NCBI GenBank assembly: GCA_003278805.1
Contig: QCDC01000004.1
Location: forward strand, 1-64,000
Source: Pelagibacteraceae bacterium AG-349-L17
GTDB taxonomy: Bacteria > Pseudomonadota > Alphaproteobacteria > Pelagibacterales > Pelagibacteraceae
Direction of reading: 5' to 3'
DNA: 64,000 bases
Part shown: piece by piece, positions 18,014 through 26,371 of the stretch
How positions within the stretch are numbered: the first letter of the stretch is position 1
Layout: each line of letters starts with the position of its first letter
Notes under the pieces: generated by a model
Database searches by the model: none
Told to the model about the DNA's origin: nothing
The model's input: the letters and a program-made list of their open reading frames with translations, nothing else
Position numbers and translations under genes: made by a program

Positions 18014-18856
18014 TTATAAAGCAACTACCTTAGAGTTTTGCTCTCCTAGGTTTTCTATTGATAATTTCATTGTATCACCTGCTTTTAAAAACTGTTGAGG
18101 TTTCATTCCCATACCAACTCCTGGAGGTGTTCCAGTTGTAATTATATCGCCTGCTTGAAGAGACATATATTTACTTAAATAAGAAACAATAACATCAACG
18201 TTAAATATCATTGTACTTGTATTACCTGTTTGCATTCTTTTTCCATTAACATCTAAACTCATCTTTAAGTTGTTAACGTCTGCAATTTCATCTTTAGTAA
18301 CAAAGTAAGGTCCAATTGGTCCATAAGTATCGTGGGATTTTCCTTTAACCCATTGACCCATTTTTTCAATTTGCCATTCCCTTTCACTCACATCATTAAC
18401 CAAACAATAACCTAATATATGATCTGGAGCTTGGCTTTCAGAAATATGTTTTGTTTCTTTTCCTATAATAATCCCCAGTTCAACTTCCCAGTCTAATTTT
18501 TTAGATCCAGAAACTATTTCAACGTCATCATTAGGTCCAACTATACAGCTAGTAGCTTTCATAAAAACTATCGGTTCAGAAGGAACATCGGCTCCAGTTT
18601 CAGCAGCATGATCAGAATAATTTAATCCGATTGCAACAAACTTTCCTGGCTTAGTAATACAAGATCCAATACGATCACTTGTTGATAATTCTGGCAAAGA
18701 AGTTAAATCAGCACTTTGTAATTTAGAAATAGTTTCAAAATTTAAATGATCAGGATTTAAATCTTTAATATGAGAACTTATATCTCTGATTTTGCCATCT
18801 TTATCTAAAACAGCTGGCTTTTCGCTTCCTTTTTGTCCTACTCTTAATAATTTCAT
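18014..18856 (-). CDS. Fumarylacetoacetate hydrolase family protein (2,4-diketo-acid hydrolase-like)
   Basis: A 280-residue FAH-fold enzyme with a 70-residue N-terminal domain. The metal motif is DWEVELGIIIGKET with E-x-E, preceded by VAIGLNYSDHAAETGADVP and followed by GYCLVNDVSEREWQ and IITTGTPPGVGMGM. These are standard for hydrolases that cleave C-C bonds of acylpyruvates. In the non-phosphorylated L-fucose/L-rhamnose pathway a member of this family splits 2,4-diketo-3-deoxy acids to pyruvate and a hydroxyacid. The adjacent SDR and dehydratase make that type of reaction the best guess. Confidence 0.88.
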   Translation of the reverse strand: MKLLRVGQKGSEKPAVLDKDGKIRDISSHIKDLNPDHLNFETISKLQSADLTSLPELSTSDRIGSCITKPGKFVAIGLNYSDHAAETGADVPSEPIVFMKATSCIVGPNDDVEIVSGSKKLDWEVELGIIIGKETKHISESQAPDHILGYCLVNDVSEREWQIEKMGQWVKGKSHDTYGPIGPYFVTKDEIADVNNLKMSLDVNGKRMQTGNTSTMIFNVDVIVSYLSKYMSLQAGDIITTGTPPGVGMGMKPQQFLKAGDTMKLSIENLGEQNSKVVAL

Positions 18857-18877
18857 ATTTATCCTTTTGTTGTTAAA

Positions 18878-19621
18878 TTATATTGAAATTCCACCATCGA
18901 CATGAATTGTACTTCCTGTTGTAAATGTTGAATCATCGCTAGCTAAATAAACAGCCACAGCTGCTATTTCTTCTGCCGTACCTAATCTTCCCATAGGTTG
19001 TCTTGATATAAAATCTTTTTTTGCTTGTACAGGATCTGGACTTTGATTAACCCTATCTTGCCAAGAGGGTGAAAAAACTGTTCCTGGAGCAATTGAATTA
19101 CATCTAATATTTTTTTTAACAAAATCTGCCGCAATCGCTTTTGTTAAACCAATCACTGCACCTTTTGTTGTTCCGTAAACAAATCTATTTGGAAAACCTT
19201 TAAAGCTAGATGCGCATGAAGATATATTAATAATACTTCCTCCATTTTGTTTGATCATTAAAGGTAAAATAGCTTTGCACATAAAATACATAGACTTGAC
19301 ATTAACGTTAGATGAAAAATCCCAGTCTTTTTCTTCACATTCTAATATTGTACCGTGATGAACAAATCCAACAGCATTAAACAAAACATCAACTTTTTCT
19401 AAAGTTTTAGTAAATTCTATAATTGCATTATTATCTGTTGAGTCTAATTTTTGTACTTTTATCTCAGGATATTCTTTATTTAAATCAGCCAAAGTTTTAT
19501 CATTTAAATCAGTTGCAGTAACATGAGCGCCTTCTTTTTGAAAAGCTATTGCTGTTGCTTTTCCAATACCTTGACCTGCAGCCGTTACAAGAATTTTTTT
19601 ACCTTCTAATCTTCCACTCAT
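18878..19621 (-). CDS. SDR oxidoreductase (2-keto-3-deoxy-sugar-acid dehydrogenase-like)
   Basis: A 247-residue classical short-chain dehydrogenase. The cofactor motif is TAAGQGIGKA, the acidic ATDLN after strand 2 indicates NAD, and the catalytic Ser-Tyr-Lys appear as NISSCASS and FVYGTTKGAV. It resembles the BDH2/2-keto-3-deoxy-L-fuconate dehydrogenase group (QKLDSTDNNAI, FSPSWQDRVNQ, FTTGSTIHVDGGISI ending). Its start overlaps the preceding dehydrogenase gene by 4 bases. Oxidation of a keto-deoxy acid before FAH-type cleavage is the likely step. Confidence 0.85.
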   Translation of the reverse strand: MSGRLEGKKILVTAAGQGIGKATAIAFQKEGAHVTATDLNDKTLADLNKEYPEIKVQKLDSTDNNAIIEFTKTLEKVDVLFNAVGFVHHGTILECEEKDWDFSSNVNVKSMYFMCKAILPLMIKQNGGSIINISSCASSFKGFPNRFVYGTTKGAVIGLTKAIAADFVKKNIRCNSIAPGTVFSPSWQDRVNQSPDPVQAKKDFISRQPMGRLGTAEEIAAVAVYLASDDSTFTTGSTIHVDGGISI

Positions 19622-20487
19622 TTTTTATTTATCCTTTCGATTTCATTATAAAGTGAACTATGATCAGTGTTTCCATGACCATTATCGACTAGGGTTTTAT
19701 ACATTTCTTTCACCAAATTTGAAATAGGTAAATGTGTATTATATGAATTTGCACACTCTAAAATATTATTCATATCTTTTAAATGAGTAAAAGTTTTACC
19801 TTTTGGGCTAAAATCTTTGTCGATCATTCTTTTTCCATGAGTTTGTAAAATTTTACTATCTGCCCAACCTCCTGAAAGAGCTTTAATTAGTTTTACTGGA
19901 TCAGCACCTGCTTTTTCACATAAGGTTATCGCCTCAGCAACTGCTCCTATTGTAACTCCTACTACAATTTGATTTGCTAGCTTTGAAACTTGTCCACTTC
20001 CAATAGGACCTACCAAAGTTGGATTTCCCATTGCTTTTAAAATATTAAAAGAGTTATTAAAAACATTTTGTTCTCCTCCAACCATTATAGCTAAAGAAGC
20101 TTCCTCAGCTCCGATAGTTCCTCCTGATACCGGTGCATCTAAATAATGTACATTTTTTGATTTAAGAATCTTTCCGTATTTTGTTGCTGTCGTTGGTTTA
20201 ACAGAGCTCATATCAATAACAGTAGATCCAGATTTTAAATTTTCTAAAAGATCTGAATTATTCATTATTTCATCTACAGCGCTGTCATCTGTTAACATTG
20301 TTATAATAAAGTCATTATCTTTAACAACTTCACCTAATGTATTTGATATTTCAGCGCCAAACTCTTTCAAAGGTTCTGCTTTACTAATTGAACGATTGAA
20401 TACTTTTAGTTTAAAATTTGATTTTAATAAATTTTTAGCCATTGGAAGGCCCATAAGACCTGTTCCAATAAAGCCTATTTTCATCAT
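19618..20487 (-). CDS. 3-hydroxyisobutyrate / tartronate-semialdehyde reductase-family dehydrogenase
   Basis: A 289-residue beta-hydroxyacid dehydrogenase. The NAD(P) motif is GFIGTGLMGLPMAKNL, the substrate loop is YLDAPVSGGTIGAEEASL, and the catalytic lysine lies in VSKLANQIVVG. The family covers 3-hydroxyisobutyrate dehydrogenase, tartronate-semialdehyde (2-hydroxy-3-oxopropionate) reductase and related enzymes. Its start overlaps the TRAP large permease stop by 4 bases. The context of acid-sugar catabolism favours a tartronate-semialdehyde-like substrate, but this is inference. Confidence 0.85.
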   Translation of the reverse strand: MMKIGFIGTGLMGLPMAKNLLKSNFKLKVFNRSISKAEPLKEFGAEISNTLGEVVKDNDFIITMLTDDSAVDEIMNNSDLLENLKSGSTVIDMSSVKPTTATKYGKILKSKNVHYLDAPVSGGTIGAEEASLAIMVGGEQNVFNNSFNILKAMGNPTLVGPIGSGQVSKLANQIVVGVTIGAVAEAITLCEKAGADPVKLIKALSGGWADSKILQTHGKRMIDKDFSPKGKTFTHLKDMNNILECANSYNTHLPISNLVKEMYKTLVDNGHGNTDHSSLYNEIERINKK

Positions 20488-21800
20488 GGTTTTGGTTTAA
20501 ACTCGTGGAAGTTTTGAGTCATTGCTTCTGGGAAAAACATAACACATGCTAATACAATTAATTGAATTACTATAAATGGAGCAAAACCTCTAAATATATC
20601 TGTTAACGAAATATGTGGAGGAGCAACAGATTTTAAATAAAAAGCGGCGGGCCCAAATGGTGGACTTAAAAATGAAACTTGCATATTTACGCAAAATAAT
20701 ATTCCAAACCAAATTGGATCAAATCCAAGAGCTATAACTATTGGTAAAAATACTGGCATCGCTAACAATACAATTCCAACCCAATCCATAAATGCACCCA
20801 TTATCAAAAACATTATCTGCATCATGAAAATTAAATACATTGGTTTTAAATCATAAGCCAAAATAGTTTCTGCTACATATTTTGGACCTCCTGCAAGAGA
20901 ATAGGCCCCTGCTAAAACTGTAGCGCCAAAAGTTATTGTTAAAATTGTCCCTGATGCTTTAAAAGTTCTAGTTAATGCATCTTTAAATAAAAACCACGTT
21001 AGTTCTCTTCTTGCAAAAATAATAATTAATGTAGCAACAACGCCCATTCCAGCCGCTTCAGTAATACCTGTCATTCCTGAGTAAATTGAACCTAAAACAA
21101 TGATAACAATTCCAATTGGTGGTAAAAGACCTGGTAGGTAAGACATTTTTTCTTTTAAAGTTAAAGCTGGCTCATCACTTAAAGGTGCTAAATGTGGCTG
21201 CAATCTTGTTCGAATTAAAATGTATGTAATAATTAAACCTGAAATCATTAAACCAGGAACAATAGCTTCTTGAAACAACATAGTAATTGAGGTTTCAGTG
21301 GTTAATCCATAAATAATTAAAACAATTGAAGGCGGTATCATTGTTCCCAAAGATCCGGATGCACAAATAATACCAATCGACATATCTTGATCATATTTTA
21401 ATCTCAGCATTTGAGGTAATGCAATTAAACCTAATAAAACTATTTCTCCACCAATAATTCCGCTCATCGCTGCCATGATTGTTGCCATGATAGCAGTAAC
21501 AACACCTACTCCACCTCTAGTTTTTCTTAACCAAGCATTTAATGCATCATATAAATCTCTTGCTATATTTGAACGTTCTAGCAAGGAGGCCATAAAAATA
21601 AATAAAGGAACTGACAAAAAGGAATAAGTGACAACAAGAGAATAGTATCTTGAAAGTAATATCCCTAATGCATGTTCACCTATATATAAAAATACTAGTA
21701 CTGCACCCATAAAACCAGATGCAAAACCCATTGGAACACCTATAGATATAAGTAATAATAATCCTACTATAAGTATTATGGAAAGTGATCCTATATCCAT
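20484..21800 (-). CDS. dctM: TRAP transporter large permease subunit (DctM type)
   Basis: A 438-residue inner-membrane protein with about twelve helices. It is recognised by LFIFMASLLERSNIARDLYDALNAWL, TAIMATIMAAMSGIIGGE, LGTMIPPSIVLIIYG, and the late FGILFCVNMQVSFLSPPFGPAAFYLK. Together with the small subunit it uses a sodium gradient to import carboxylates delivered by the periplasmic binding protein. One base separates it from the small permease gene. The ligand is probably a sugar acid or hydroxyacid, judged by the downstream genes. Confidence 0.93.
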   Translation of the reverse strand: MDIGSLSIILIVGLLLLISIGVPMGFASGFMGAVLVFLYIGEHALGILLSRYYSLVVTYSFLSVPLFIFMASLLERSNIARDLYDALNAWLRKTRGGVGVVTAIMATIMAAMSGIIGGEIVLLGLIALPQMLRLKYDQDMSIGIICASGSLGTMIPPSIVLIIYGLTTETSITMLFQEAIVPGLMISGLIITYILIRTRLQPHLAPLSDEPALTLKEKMSYLPGLLPPIGIVIIVLGSIYSGMTGITEAAGMGVVATLIIIFARRELTWFLFKDALTRTFKASGTILTITFGATVLAGAYSLAGGPKYVAETILAYDLKPMYLIFMMQIMFLIMGAFMDWVGIVLLAMPVFLPIVIALGFDPIWFGILFCVNMQVSFLSPPFGPAAFYLKSVAPPHISLTDIFRGFAPFIVIQLIVLACVMFFPEAMTQNFHEFKPKP

Positions 21801-21801
21801 T

Positions 21802-22371
21802 TTATTTCAATTCTTTAGAAGGGTCGTATTGTTTTTCTTTAGGATTTCTCCAATCAATAATTAAATTATTTACAGATTGAACAGCAATAAGAAAAACGCA
21901 TAAAAGTGTTAGTGGCTTCATAGTAGCAGGAATTGGTGGATCCCAATAAGTTGCAAATCTCTCCCAATTTATAAATGATCTGTATGCATCTTCCATACCC
22001 CCATAAATTACAGCTGCTGCAAATAGAACAATAATTAAAGTACTAATTAGATCAAAAATTCTCTGTGTTGGTCTACTAACCCAATCATACAATAATACTA
22101 TTCTAATATGGCTTCTTAATCTTGTTGCATAAATTCCACCAACTAAATAACAAATACCAGCCAACCATAAGCATAGTTCATTTGCCCATAGTGTTGGTTT
22201 AAACAATACATATCTCATAAAGATTTCATACATCATCACAATTACAATTACAGGAATTAAATATTTAATTGTGTGACTTAAAAATAAGGAAACTCTATCA
22301 ATCCAATTTATTGGAAAATCATCTTTACTCGCAACTTTTTGATTTTGTTCTTGTAATTCTTTATCGATCAT
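21802..22371 (-). CDS. dctQ: TRAP transporter small permease subunit (DctQ type)
   Basis: A 189-residue protein with four hydrophobic helices. The pattern MYEIFMRYVLFKPTLWANELCLWLAGICYLVGG, then RSHIRIVLLYDWV, is the DctQ signature (R-Y-x-F-x-x-P-x-x-W-x-x-E). It pairs with the large permease. No ribosome site is obvious upstream of its ATG; instead a GC-rich stem-loop (22396-22413) lies between it and the binding-protein gene. Confidence 0.9.
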   Translation of the reverse strand: MIDKELQEQNQKVASKDDFPINWIDRVSLFLSHTIKYLIPVIVIVMMYEIFMRYVLFKPTLWANELCLWLAGICYLVGGIYATRLRSHIRIVLLYDWVSRPTQRIFDLISTLIIVLFAAAVIYGGMEDAYRSFINWERFATYWDPPIPATMKPLTLLCVFLIAVQSVNNLIIDWRNPKEKQYDPSKELK

Positions 22372-22395
22372 TGCGTAAAAATTTAAGTAATTCGA

Positions 22396-22413
22396 AGGGC
22401 CTTTTCAGGCCCT
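22396..22413 (-). terminator. Intercistronic stem-loop between dctP and dctQ
   Basis: A perfect 7-bp stem AGGGCCT/AGGCCCT with a 4-base loop, very GC-rich against this AT-rich background. It starts 13 bases after the dctP stop and ends 24 bases before the dctQ ATG. No U-run follows it in the direction of transcription (TTCGAATTAC), so it looks like a partial terminator or an mRNA-stabilising end that would raise binding-protein expression over the permeases. Two other binding-protein genes in the window have the same arrangement. Confidence 0.65.
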
Positions 22414-22426
22414 CCAAAATATTTTA

Positions 22427-23443
22427 TTACATGATACCGTTAGCTTTCATATAAGCTTTGTGTATCTCGATAAGTGCCGCAGCTTCTGGAGACTTAGTCT
22501 TCCATTCTTCCCAAGCAGCTAGAGCAGCTTGTCTGAATTTAAGTCTGTCTTCTCTAGACCAGTCATGAAGAGTAACGCCCATTTCATTTAAAGCTTTAAC
22601 AGCTTCTGCGTTTTTTCTCTCAACTAAGCTAGTGATAGTTCTTCCAGCAATTTCAATACCTGCTTTCATTGCACCTTTTTCATGAGGCTTTAACTTGTTC
22701 CATACTTTTGTGTTACAAGCTAAGTGGTCAGCTGGCATAGAGTGGAAACCTGGGTATGTAGCATATTTATTTTGCTCATAGTGTCCACCTGCATAGTTAG
22801 TAGCTAAAGATGAATAGTCAGCACCATCAATTAGACCAGTTTGTAAAGCAGTTGGAACTTCACCAAAGTCCATTACGATTGGCTTAGCACCTAATGCTGT
22901 AAAGATCATACTTTCCATTCCTGGAGGTGATCTAAATTTAAAGTCTTTCAATGAAGCAACATCTGGAATTGGTCTGCTAGATATTAAAGACTCGTGTCCT
23001 GGTATCCACCAACCAATTAATGTCATTCCATATTTGTTGTAAAGTGCATCAACAGCATCTTGAGCTCCTGGGAAATTCAAGAATTCGTATTGTTGATATG
23101 GGTTATCATATCCACCCATTACATCACCTGCGAATTGGAATGCTGCATTTTTACCTGTTTGGTAACCTGCACCGGTCATATCACAATCAATAATTCCAGT
23201 TTGTGCAGAGTTAAATACCTCAGCAGATTTACCTGTTACTGATGATGAGTAGAACATTTCTACTTTTAAGCTTCCGCCAGAAAACATTTCAACGTTTTTA
23301 GCGAATTGCGCAGCAACTTCACCATTTGGTGAACTAGCTGTAAAGTGTGTTTCAATTTTTAAAGTCTTTGCATTTGCAGAGCCAAATAAAGCAACTGAAA
23401 CAATAGCTACAGCTGCTATAGTTTTAGATATAAGTTTAAACAT
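22427..23443 (-). CDS. dctP: TRAP transporter periplasmic binding protein (DctP type)
   Basis: A 338-residue exported protein that captures the carboxylate ligand for the DctQM permease. The signal peptide is MFKLISKTIAAVAIVSVALF with cleavage near GSANA. TRAP-type features follow: HFTASSPNGEVAAQFAKNVE, and FKFRSPPGMESMIFTALGAKPI with the ligand-binding arginine, then GEVPTALQTGLIDGAD. A frame opens 14 codons further upstream, but the ATG at 23443 has a good ribosome site (GAGAGGAAG) and gives a proper signal peptide. It leads the TRAP and sugar-acid operon. Confidence 0.93.
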   Translation of the reverse strand: MFKLISKTIAAVAIVSVALFGSANAKTLKIETHFTASSPNGEVAAQFAKNVEMFSGGSLKVEMFYSSSVTGKSAEVFNSAQTGIIDCDMTGAGYQTGKNAAFQFAGDVMGGYDNPYQQYEFLNFPGAQDAVDALYNKYGMTLIGWWIPGHESLISSRPIPDVASLKDFKFRSPPGMESMIFTALGAKPIVMDFGEVPTALQTGLIDGADYSSLATNYAGGHYEQNKYATYPGFHSMPADHLACNTKVWNKLKPHEKGAMKAGIEIAGRTITSLVERKNAEAVKALNEMGVTLHDWSREDRLKFRQAALAAWEEWKTKSPEAAALIEIHKAYMKANGIM

Positions 23444-23554
23444 TATCTTCCTCTCTCGTTTATGTTTTTTCCGAAAGTAAATCATAAATGGTTTTTGAGA
23501 TCAATAATTTCGTCTAACTTTTATATATAGAAATTATATATATTTTCTAAACAG

Positions 23555-23569
23555 ACAACTTATAGTTGT
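23555..23569. promoter_or_regulatory. Perfect dyad in the dctP upstream region
   Basis: ACAACT-TAT-AGTTGT forms a perfect 6-bp dyad just after the stop of the upstream 2-hydroxyacid dehydrogenase gene and about 110 bases before the dctP start. It could be an operator for a regulator of the TRAP operon, or a weak terminator stem of the upstream gene; the sequence after it (CTGTTTAG) is a poor U-run. Nearby, a very AT-rich segment TATATAGAAATTATATATA (23524-23542) could hold the -10 region. Confidence 0.35.
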
Positions 23570-23570
23570 T

Positions 23571-24539
23571 CTAAACTACTTCTGAAATAAGTGGTTTTTT
23601 ATTGAAAAAACAGAAGATATTATCTACTGCCATCATGCTCATGGCTAATCTTGTCTCATGTGTTGCGCTACCGATGTGAGGTAGAACAAAACAATTATCT
23701 AATTTTAAATATCTTTTGTCTAAATTTGGCTCATTATTAAAAACATCTAAACCTGCAGCATAAATTTTTTTATTTTCTAATGCATCTATCAATGCATCGT
23801 CATCAATAGTTGATCCTCTTGAAGTATTAATAACCACCGCATGATTTGGCAGCAAACTTATTGTTGATGAATTAAGAATATGTTTGGTCTCAGCTGTTGC
23901 CGGCGTGTGTATACTTAAAAAGTCACACTCAGGTAGCATAGTTTTAATATCAGAAAAATATTTTGCCCCATCCTCTAAATCATCAGACAGTTTATTTCTG
24001 TTGTAATAAATTATTTTCATCCCAAAAGCTTTAGCACTTTTTGCAGCCATTCTTCCGATACGCCCCATACCAATAATACCTAAAGTTTTACCTGTAACAG
24101 AATTTCCAATCATGAATTTAGTTAAATCTGGTTTTTGATTTTTCCAATTGTCTGCTCTGACTAAATTATAGGCTTCACCAATTCTTCTAGATGCAGCTAA
24201 AATCAAAAGTATTGTAGTTTCAGCCACTGCCTCATTCAACACATCTGGAGTATTTGTTACTTTAATTTTTTTTTCTTCAGCAGATTTAATTGAAATATTA
24301 TCATAACCAACGCCAACTTGAGCTATAATTTTTAATTTCCCATTTAAATTATTAAAAAAGTTTTCACTAATTTTATCAAAACCTGTTGAAATCATTCCAT
24401 CATAATCATTAACCAATTTTATTAATTCGCTTTCTGGAATGGGTTCGTCTTTTGGATTAAGGGTTACTTCAAATTCTTTTTGAAGTTTTTCCTCTGCTAA
24501 ATCTGATATTTTTCTAGAAACTAATATTTTTGGCTTCAT
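23571..24539 (-). CDS. D-isomer-specific 2-hydroxyacid dehydrogenase (glyoxylate/hydroxypyruvate reductase-like)
   Basis: A 322-residue NAD(P) enzyme interconverting 2-keto and 2-hydroxy acids. Features in order are QVGVGYDNISIKSAEE, NEAVAETTILLILAASRR, the cofactor motif GIIGMGRIGRMAAKSAKAFG, the substrate arginine in VVINTSRGS, a catalytic Glu in AAGLDVFNNEPN, and the catalytic His in LPHIGSAT. It matches the glyoxylate reductase group. One base separates it from the dehydratase gene upstream. It may reduce glyoxylate or hydroxypyruvate formed during sugar-acid breakdown. Confidence 0.9.
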   Translation of the reverse strand: MKPKILVSRKISDLAEEKLQKEFEVTLNPKDEPIPESELIKLVNDYDGMISTGFDKISENFFNNLNGKLKIIAQVGVGYDNISIKSAEEKKIKVTNTPDVLNEAVAETTILLILAASRRIGEAYNLVRADNWKNQKPDLTKFMIGNSVTGKTLGIIGMGRIGRMAAKSAKAFGMKIIYYNRNKLSDDLEDGAKYFSDIKTMLPECDFLSIHTPATAETKHILNSSTISLLPNHAVVINTSRGSTIDDDALIDALENKKIYAAGLDVFNNEPNLDKRYLKLDNCFVLPHIGSATHETRLAMSMMAVDNIFCFFNKKPLISEVV

Positions 24540-24540
24540 A

Positions 24541-26325
24541 TTAGTGAGAATCTCTTGGAATGCCTTTAGTATGGGAAATGTCTAAATATTTGCCTCGAGA
24601 ATTAATACATGCACCGTCATCAACTTGGGTTACAGTGTTTCTAAATATTTCCTGCCACGGGGTTTGGTTGTTTATTATAAATTTCTTTCTATTTTTTCTT
24701 CGTTTTTTAAACTCTGCTTGAGATATTAATAGGTCTACCCTTCTTTTATTTAAGTCTATTTTTATTCTGTCATAAGTTTTAACAACTCCTAGATCTCCAC
24801 CTGCTGCAGACTCTGGTGAAACATGTAATATTGAAGGACTAGCTGATGTCCCGCTCTGTCTTCCATCTCCAAGTGTTGGCAGTGTATTAATACCTCTTTT
24901 TAATAGTCTATCAGGTGGTTGCATATTTATTACTTCAGCTGACCCAGGATATCCAATAGGTCCACAGCCTCTAACGATTAGTATTGAATTTTCATCTATT
25001 TTTAATTTCTTATCATTAAGTCTTTTATGATAATCCTCAGGACCTTCAAAAACTATAGCTTTACATTCAAAAGCATTTAGATGTTTAGGATTTGATAAAT
25101 ATCTATCCTTAAATTCTTTACTGATTACAGATGTTTTCATAATAGCAGATGAGAAAAAGTTACTTTTCATAACTAAAAATCCAGCTTTTTCAGTTAAAGC
25201 ATTCTTAAATGTTTTGATTACTTTGTTATCTACAACAACTTTCTTTCTTAAGTTTTCTCCTACAGTTTTTCCTGTAACTGTCTTGATGTTAGTATGAATT
25301 TTTTTGTTTTTAATTAGTTCTTTCATTACCGCAGGTATTGCTCCGGCTCTATGAAAACTTTCCATTAAGTATTCTCCTGCAGGTTGGCAATTCACCAATA
25401 AAGGAATGTTGTGCCCAAGTTTTTGCCAATCAGAAATATCAAATTTAATTCCCATATGTTTAGCTATTGCGCTTAAATGAATTGTGCAATTGCTTGATCC
25501 ACCTATAGCACTAGCAACCACAACTGCATTTTCAAATGCTTTACGTGTCATAATTTTTGATGGGGTTAAATCCTCATGAACCATTCCAACGATTCTTTTT
25601 CCTGTTTCATAAGAAATTTGTTCTCTTTCTCTATAAGGAGCTGGAATTACTGCACCTCCTGGTAAAGACATTCCTAATGCCTCTGCTACAGAGTTCATTG
25701 AAGAGGCTGTTCCCATTGTATTGCAATGACCAACGCTTGGTGCTGAAGATGCAACCATATCCATAAATTCTTCATACTTTATATCGCCTTTTGCTAACAT
25801 TTTTCTTGCTTCCCAAACTACCATTCCTGAACCAGCTAATTTTCCTTTATAAACTCCATCTAACATTGGACCGCCTGATAAAACTATTGCAGGAATGTTT
25901 ACTGTAGCAGCTGCCATTAAAGCTGCTGGAGTAGTTTTATCACATCCTGTTGTTAAGATAACTCCATCAATTGGGTATCCATACAAAACTTCAACTAGTG
26001 ACAAGTAAGAAAGATTTCTATCCAACATTGCTGTTGGTCTTTTTCCAGTTTCTTGAATTGGGTGAGTAGGAAATTCCATTGGTATGCCACCTGCTCTTCT
26101 AATTCCATCTTTTATTCTTTTACTCAAAGACATGAAATGCCTGTTACATGGAGAAAGATCACTGCCAGATTGCGCTATTCCTATAATTGGATTACCAGAT
26201 TGTAATTCTTTTCTTGTAAGACCATAATTTAAATACCTTTCTAGATATAAGGCCGTCATGTCAGGGTTTTTTGGATTATTGAACCACTGTTGACTTCGGA
26301 AACTCTTTTTTCTTTTTTTTGGCAT
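24541..26325 (-). CDS. IlvD/EDD-family sugar-acid dehydratase
   Basis: A 594-residue iron-sulfur dehydratase related to dihydroxy-acid and 6-phosphogluconate dehydratases. Cluster and active-site motifs are visible: LTTGCDKTTPAALMAA, GGPMLDGVYKGK, SVGHCNTMGTASSMN, GSSNCTIHLSAI, and the late GPIGYPGSAEV and TLGDGRQSGTSASPSI. The extra N-terminal FRSQQWFNNP and the overall length fit the pentonate/hexonate dehydratases (L-arabonate, D-xylonate, D-galactonate types) rather than IlvD of branched-chain synthesis. It is divergent from the UxaA-like dehydratase. Confidence 0.88.
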   Translation of the reverse strand: MPKKRKKSFRSQQWFNNPKNPDMTALYLERYLNYGLTRKELQSGNPIIGIAQSGSDLSPCNRHFMSLSKRIKDGIRRAGGIPMEFPTHPIQETGKRPTAMLDRNLSYLSLVEVLYGYPIDGVILTTGCDKTTPAALMAAATVNIPAIVLSGGPMLDGVYKGKLAGSGMVVWEARKMLAKGDIKYEEFMDMVASSAPSVGHCNTMGTASSMNSVAEALGMSLPGGAVIPAPYREREQISYETGKRIVGMVHEDLTPSKIMTRKAFENAVVVASAIGGSSNCTIHLSAIAKHMGIKFDISDWQKLGHNIPLLVNCQPAGEYLMESFHRAGAIPAVMKELIKNKKIHTNIKTVTGKTVGENLRKKVVVDNKVIKTFKNALTEKAGFLVMKSNFFSSAIMKTSVISKEFKDRYLSNPKHLNAFECKAIVFEGPEDYHKRLNDKKLKIDENSILIVRGCGPIGYPGSAEVINMQPPDRLLKRGINTLPTLGDGRQSGTSASPSILHVSPESAAGGDLGVVKTYDRIKIDLNKRRVDLLISQAEFKKRRKNRKKFIINNQTPWQEIFRNTVTQVDDGACINSRGKYLDISHTKGIPRDSH

Positions 26326-26359
26326 AATTTAAATAATGGTTTGTTTAAGTTATTGGTTA

Positions 26360-26371
26360 TATAATAAATTT
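26360..26371 (+). promoter_or_regulatory. TATAAT box immediately before the uxaA-like start
   Basis: A consensus TATAAT lies at 26360-26365, only 6 bases before the ATG at 26372, and no Shine-Dalgarno sequence precedes that ATG. If this box is used, transcription would begin at or next to the A of the start codon, giving a leaderless message. A matching -35 box at ideal spacing is not clear; TTGTTT at 26341 gives only a 13-base spacer. Confidence 0.35.
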